A model generated the notes under the pieces. It was given only the letters and a program-made list of their open reading frames with translations, made no database searches and was not told where the DNA came from. Positions 62,501 to 64,000 of a DNA stretch of 64,000 nt are shown here, piece after piece (position 1 is the first letter of the stretch; the number at the start of each line of letters is the position of its first letter). A program made the translations under genes and the position numbers. The stretch lies in the NCBI RefSeq assembly GCF_037908215.1, contig NZ_JBBLZC010000011.1:99967-163966 (forward strand), given 5' to 3'. Origin of the DNA: Benzoatithermus flavus (lineage in GTDB: Bacteria; Pseudomonadota; Alphaproteobacteria; Geminicoccales; Geminicoccaceae).

Positions 62501-62957
62501 CGGCCGCGAGCCGCCGGATCGCTTCCGGATCGTCGGGAAGCGGGTCGGTCGCCGGCATCACCGGCACGCCGACCGCAATCGCGAGGTTGCGCGCCGCCAC
62601 CTTGTTGCCGAGCGTCCTCATGGTGGACGGCTTCGGGCCGATGAAGACGATGCCGGCTTCGGCACAGGCCTCGGCGAACTCGGGGCTCTCGGAGAGGAAG
62701 CCGTAGCCCGGATGGATCGCATCCGCCCCTGCCTCCTTCGCGACCCGCAAGACCTCGGGGATCGAGAGATAGGCCTCGATCGGGCCCAGACCTTTGCCGA
62801 CCTGGTAGGCCTCGTCGGCCTTGAAGCGGTGCAGCGAGAGCTTGTCCTCCTCGGCGTAGATCGCGATGGTGCGGATACCGAGCTCGGTGGCGGCACGGAA
62901 CACGCGGATCGCGATCTCGGAGCGGTTGGCGACGAGCAGCCGGCGGATGGCGTGCAC
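59514..62957 (-). CDS. pyc: Pyruvate carboxylase
   Basis: 1147 residues, the standard length. Biotin carboxylase domain (1-460): RRLLVANRSEIAIRVFRAAT, IHPGYGFLSESPEFAEACAE, KASWGGGGRGMRPIESE (ATP grasp), FIEVNPRIQVEHTVTEVVTG. Carboxyltransferase domain (about 525-830): VTDTTMRDAHQSLLATRMRT, ECWGGATFDVAMRFLAEDPW, FHTHDTSGIAGASVLAAVEA. Allosteric/tetramerisation domain, then BCCP with biotinyl Lys in LEAMKMETALHAP. The start is a GTG at 62957 after AGGGAGACCAGGAAGC; the frame continues 33 codons further to an ATG at 63056, but that part is not family-like. It makes oxaloacetate from pyruvate for anaplerosis. Confidence 0.96.
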   Translation of the reverse strand: MHAIRRLLVANRSEIAIRVFRAATELGIRTIAIYAEEDKLSLHRFKADEAYQVGKGLGPIEAYLSIPEVLRVAKEAGADAIHPGYGFLSESPEFAEACAEAGIVFIGPKPSTMRTLGNKVAARNLAIAVGVPVMPATDPLPDDPEAIRRLAAGIGYPVMLKASWGGGGRGMRPIESEAGLLDAVTTAKREARAAFGKDEVYLEKLVRRARHVEVQLLGDTHGNLVHLFERDCTIQRRHQKVIERAPAPYLDDATRRALCEAALKIGRATDYVGAGTVEFLMDADTGAFYFIEVNPRIQVEHTVTEVVTGLDIVKAQIRIAEGRRIGEVAATGIPEQAQIRLSGHALQCRITTENPENRFIPDYGRITAYRGAMGFGIRIDGGTAYSGAVVTRYYDPLLEKVTAWAPTAEEAIARMERALREYRIRGVATNLAFLEAVLGHPKFRSLDYTTRFIDETPELFQLTRRRDRATRLLTWIADVTVNGHPETRNRPRPPAHAREPEPPVFPGAPAPGTRQLLAALGPERFAAWMKAERRVLVTDTTMRDAHQSLLATRMRTFDLAAIGPAYATGLPQLLSLECWGGATFDVAMRFLAEDPWERLARIREAVPNLLLQMLLRGANGVGYTNYPDNVVRFFVREAKAAGMDLFRIFDCLNWVENMRVAIDAVGEAGGLIEGAFCYTGDILDPARAKYPLAYYVDVAKQLERAGCHILGIKDMAGLLKPAAARVLVKALKEAVGLPIHFHTHDTSGIAGASVLAAVEAGVDAIDAAMDAMSGTTSQPCLGSIVEALAQTERATGLDPDAIRRISFYWEAVRARYAAFESDLRSGASEVYLHEMPGGQFTNLKEQARALGLETRWHEVARAYRTANDLFGDIVKVTPSSKVVGDMALMMVSQGLTPEDVLDPAKEIAFPASVVEMLRGDLGQPPGGWPEALQRKVLKGERPITVRPGALLPEADLEAERAAGEKATGRKLDDRDLASWLMYPKVFAEYAHVRRKYGPVSVLPTSVFFYGMRPGEAITVDLERGKTLVIQLTAVGETREDGSVEVFFELNGQPRVIAVPNRAVAATVQQRRKAEEGNDAHLAAPMPGSIATVAVKPGQKVKAGDLVMTLEAMKMETALHAPRDGVVLEVLVQPGSQIDAKDLLLVLG

Positions 62958-63383
62958 GCTTCCTGGTCTCCCTGGTTCGGCGGTGGCGATCGGGTCGGGT
63001 GCGTTCCGGTCTCCGCAAGCGGCCCGTTTGTCAAGCCCGATCGTCGCAGGCGGCATGCCGATCCACGACCGGACGATCCGTCCGCGGCAGCGGCGGCGCG
63101 CGCCGGTCGGGCACGGATCGACCCGTGCAGCTCCACCCGGCGCATCCTGGCAGCACCTTTCCGGCTGTATCCGGCGGCAACGGGCAATCGGCTCTGACCG
63201 GCGGATTATTATTTGGAAGTGATGCCGGTGTATGATAGCGTACCATGTTGTTGCTACGGCAGCTCGACACCCGGCATTTCATGATCGGGTCGATCCGATG
63301 TGCTGTCGACTCGCTCGGCAGCGGCACGAGGCTGCAGAGCATGGACGGCCCTCACGCGGTGTTCATCGTCGAGGAGGTCCACG
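62958..63383. other. Intergenic region upstream of pyc and the YCDN gene
   Basis: 426 bp with no convincing gene. AT-richer near 63205-63245, where TATGAT at 63231-63236 could be a plus-strand -10 without a clear -35. The ribosome binding site GAGGAGGTCC of the next gene is at its right end. Confidence 0.45.
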
Positions 63384-63911
63384 ATGCGTTCAGAAGCTAT
63401 GGTGACGCTGGCGATTGTTGGTGCCGTATTGTCGCCGTCTGCTGGATACACTGCCTGGAACGGCCCGGTATCCGAGGAATACAAGCCGCTGACCTGTCCG
63501 CTCGGGGTGCTGCCGAGCCGGATTTTCTGCAGCGGCGGCTACTGCGACAACATGTGGCTGGATTGTACTTCCGGTGCTTTCTCGGTGAGGCAGCGGACAT
63601 GGCTGGACTATTTCTCGGAAGAAGGCGCGCATACGGGGAATTGTGGTGCCGGCTTCGTGACCGGCATGGCCTGCAAGGGCAGCTATTGTGACAATATTTC
63701 TTTGGAGTGCTCGTCCTTGAATGGATATGTTCCATCCGGGAACTGCTATCAGACCGGCCAGGTGTCGGAAGAGAACGGTGGAACGCTCGCCTTCCCGCCC
63801 GGCTATTATCCCGTGAGGGCAAGATGCTTCGGCAGATACTGTGACAACATGGATTTCTATGTCTGCACCCTGGCACCCTCGGCAGCACCATTCAGGCCCA
63901 ACGCACGGTGA
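63384..63911 (+). CDS. Cys-rich exported protein with three YCDN modules
   Basis: 175 residues. ATG 63384 follows GAGGAGGTCCACG; MRSEAMVTLAIVGAVLSPSA is a signal peptide. Three modules of about 32 residues, spaced about 48-50, occur at residues 30-61, 78-109 and 128-161. Each has SEE near its start, then C-x-G-x-YCDN and a Cys 4-5 residues later: CSGGYCDNMWLDC, CKGSYCDNISLEC and CFGRYCDNMDFYVC. The two cysteines on each side of DN probably form disulfides. No named family is recognised. Base composition is AT-richer than the neighbours, hinting at acquisition or a young gene. Confidence 0.75.
   Translation: MRSEAMVTLAIVGAVLSPSAGYTAWNGPVSEEYKPLTCPLGVLPSRIFCSGGYCDNMWLDCTSGAFSVRQRTWLDYFSEEGAHTGNCGAGFVTGMACKGSYCDNISLECSSLNGYVPSGNCYQTGQVSEENGGTLAFPPGYYPVRARCFGRYCDNMDFYVCTLAPSAAPFRPNAR
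63471..63866 (+). repeat. Three protein-level YCDN repeats
   Basis: Module-encoding segments lie at 63471-63566, 63615-63710 and 63765-63866. Similarity is at the protein level; the DNA copies are diverged, so duplication is old. Confidence 0.7.
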
Positions 63912-64000
63912 GCGCCCACACCGGCCGCGGTCTGCGCCTCGTGGGCCTGGTCAGCTTCGCACGCCGTCCCCCTGGCATGACGGCTCGGCGCTTCAGGCCG

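Noticed and set aside
58873..63018. Very long Arg/Pro-rich open frame on the pyc strand
   Set aside because: It is the out-of-phase shadow of pyruvate carboxylase; residues are low-complexity Arg/Gly/Pro and span the dctQM 3' end antisense.
63231..63236. TATGAT as the -10 of the YCDN gene
   Set aside because: No acceptable -35 at 16-18 bp spacing, so it was not listed as a promoter.
1..64000. Search for rRNA, tRNA, tmRNA, CRISPR arrays, transposases, integrases and phage genes
   Set aside because: None recognised by eye; a tRNAscan or covariance-model run would be needed to exclude small RNA genes.

Overview
The window is very GC-rich chromosomal DNA with tight operons (ATGA/GTGA stop-start overlaps), Tat-type leaders, TRAP transporters, an MsrPQ pair, a MocDEF-like oxygenase set and a full-length pyruvate carboxylase. 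This suggests an alphaproteobacterium, plausibly Rhodospirillales/Geminicoccales-like. That placement is inference from gene content; no rRNA, tRNA, CRISPR array, insertion sequence or phage gene was seen.

Layout. 1-3.8 kb: start of a P-type metal ATPase, a TRAP transporter (dctPQM, minus strand) and an internally deleted fructuronate reductase/mannitol dehydrogenase remnant. 3.9-5.8 kb: PhoX-family protein. 5.9-13.1 kb: surface-polysaccharide cluster (GNAT-like protein, pyruvyl transferase, GT4 glycosyltransferase, ATP-grasp protein, flippase). 13.1-17 kb: RTX calcium-binding protein and two paralogous exported M23-type proteins, with long gene-poor stretches. 17.8-21.3 kb: NTF2-like secreted protein, MsrPQ, MFS transporter. 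21.5-26.9 kb: collinear run of a DoxX-like membrane protein, 3-hydroxybutyrate-type dehydrogenase, membrane adenylate cyclase, TTC38-type TPR protein and OpgC-type membrane protein. 27-29.8 kb: mocF-mocD-mocE-like oxygenase genes; mocF and mocD each have the same promoter/operator module. 30-33.4 kb: a 1146-residue SAM-cyclase-ATPase-TPR protein. 33.9-36.8 kb: RlpA, small ORFs and a Cys/Met-metabolism PLP enzyme. 36.9-50.7 kb: the secretion/signalling island. 51-53.3 kb: small secreted protein, Ohr, LysR regulator. 53.4-59.4 kb: SDR, split transketolase, TRAP DctP and a fused DctQM. 59.5-63 kb: pyruvate carboxylase. 63.4-63.9 kb: a Cys-rich secreted protein with three YCDN modules.

The most interesting part is 36.9-50.7 kb. 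One operon encodes a Crp-family regulator, an exported CHAT (caspase-like) TPR protein, a CHASE2-domain nucleotide cyclase and a DUF928 protein. It lies between a two-partner secretion exoprotein (TpsA) and its outer-membrane transporter (TpsB). Beside it is a type I secretion ABC/HlyD pair with a tiny stand-alone PPC-domain candidate substrate. Between the divergent TpsA and PPC genes is a perfect TGTGA-N6-TCACA Crp-type site, so the cyclase, the Crp protein and both export systems may form one closed cyclic-nucleotide circuit. The cyclase has Glu where adenylate cyclases have the adenine-selecting Lys, so the messenger may be cGMP. All functions are sequence-based predictions.
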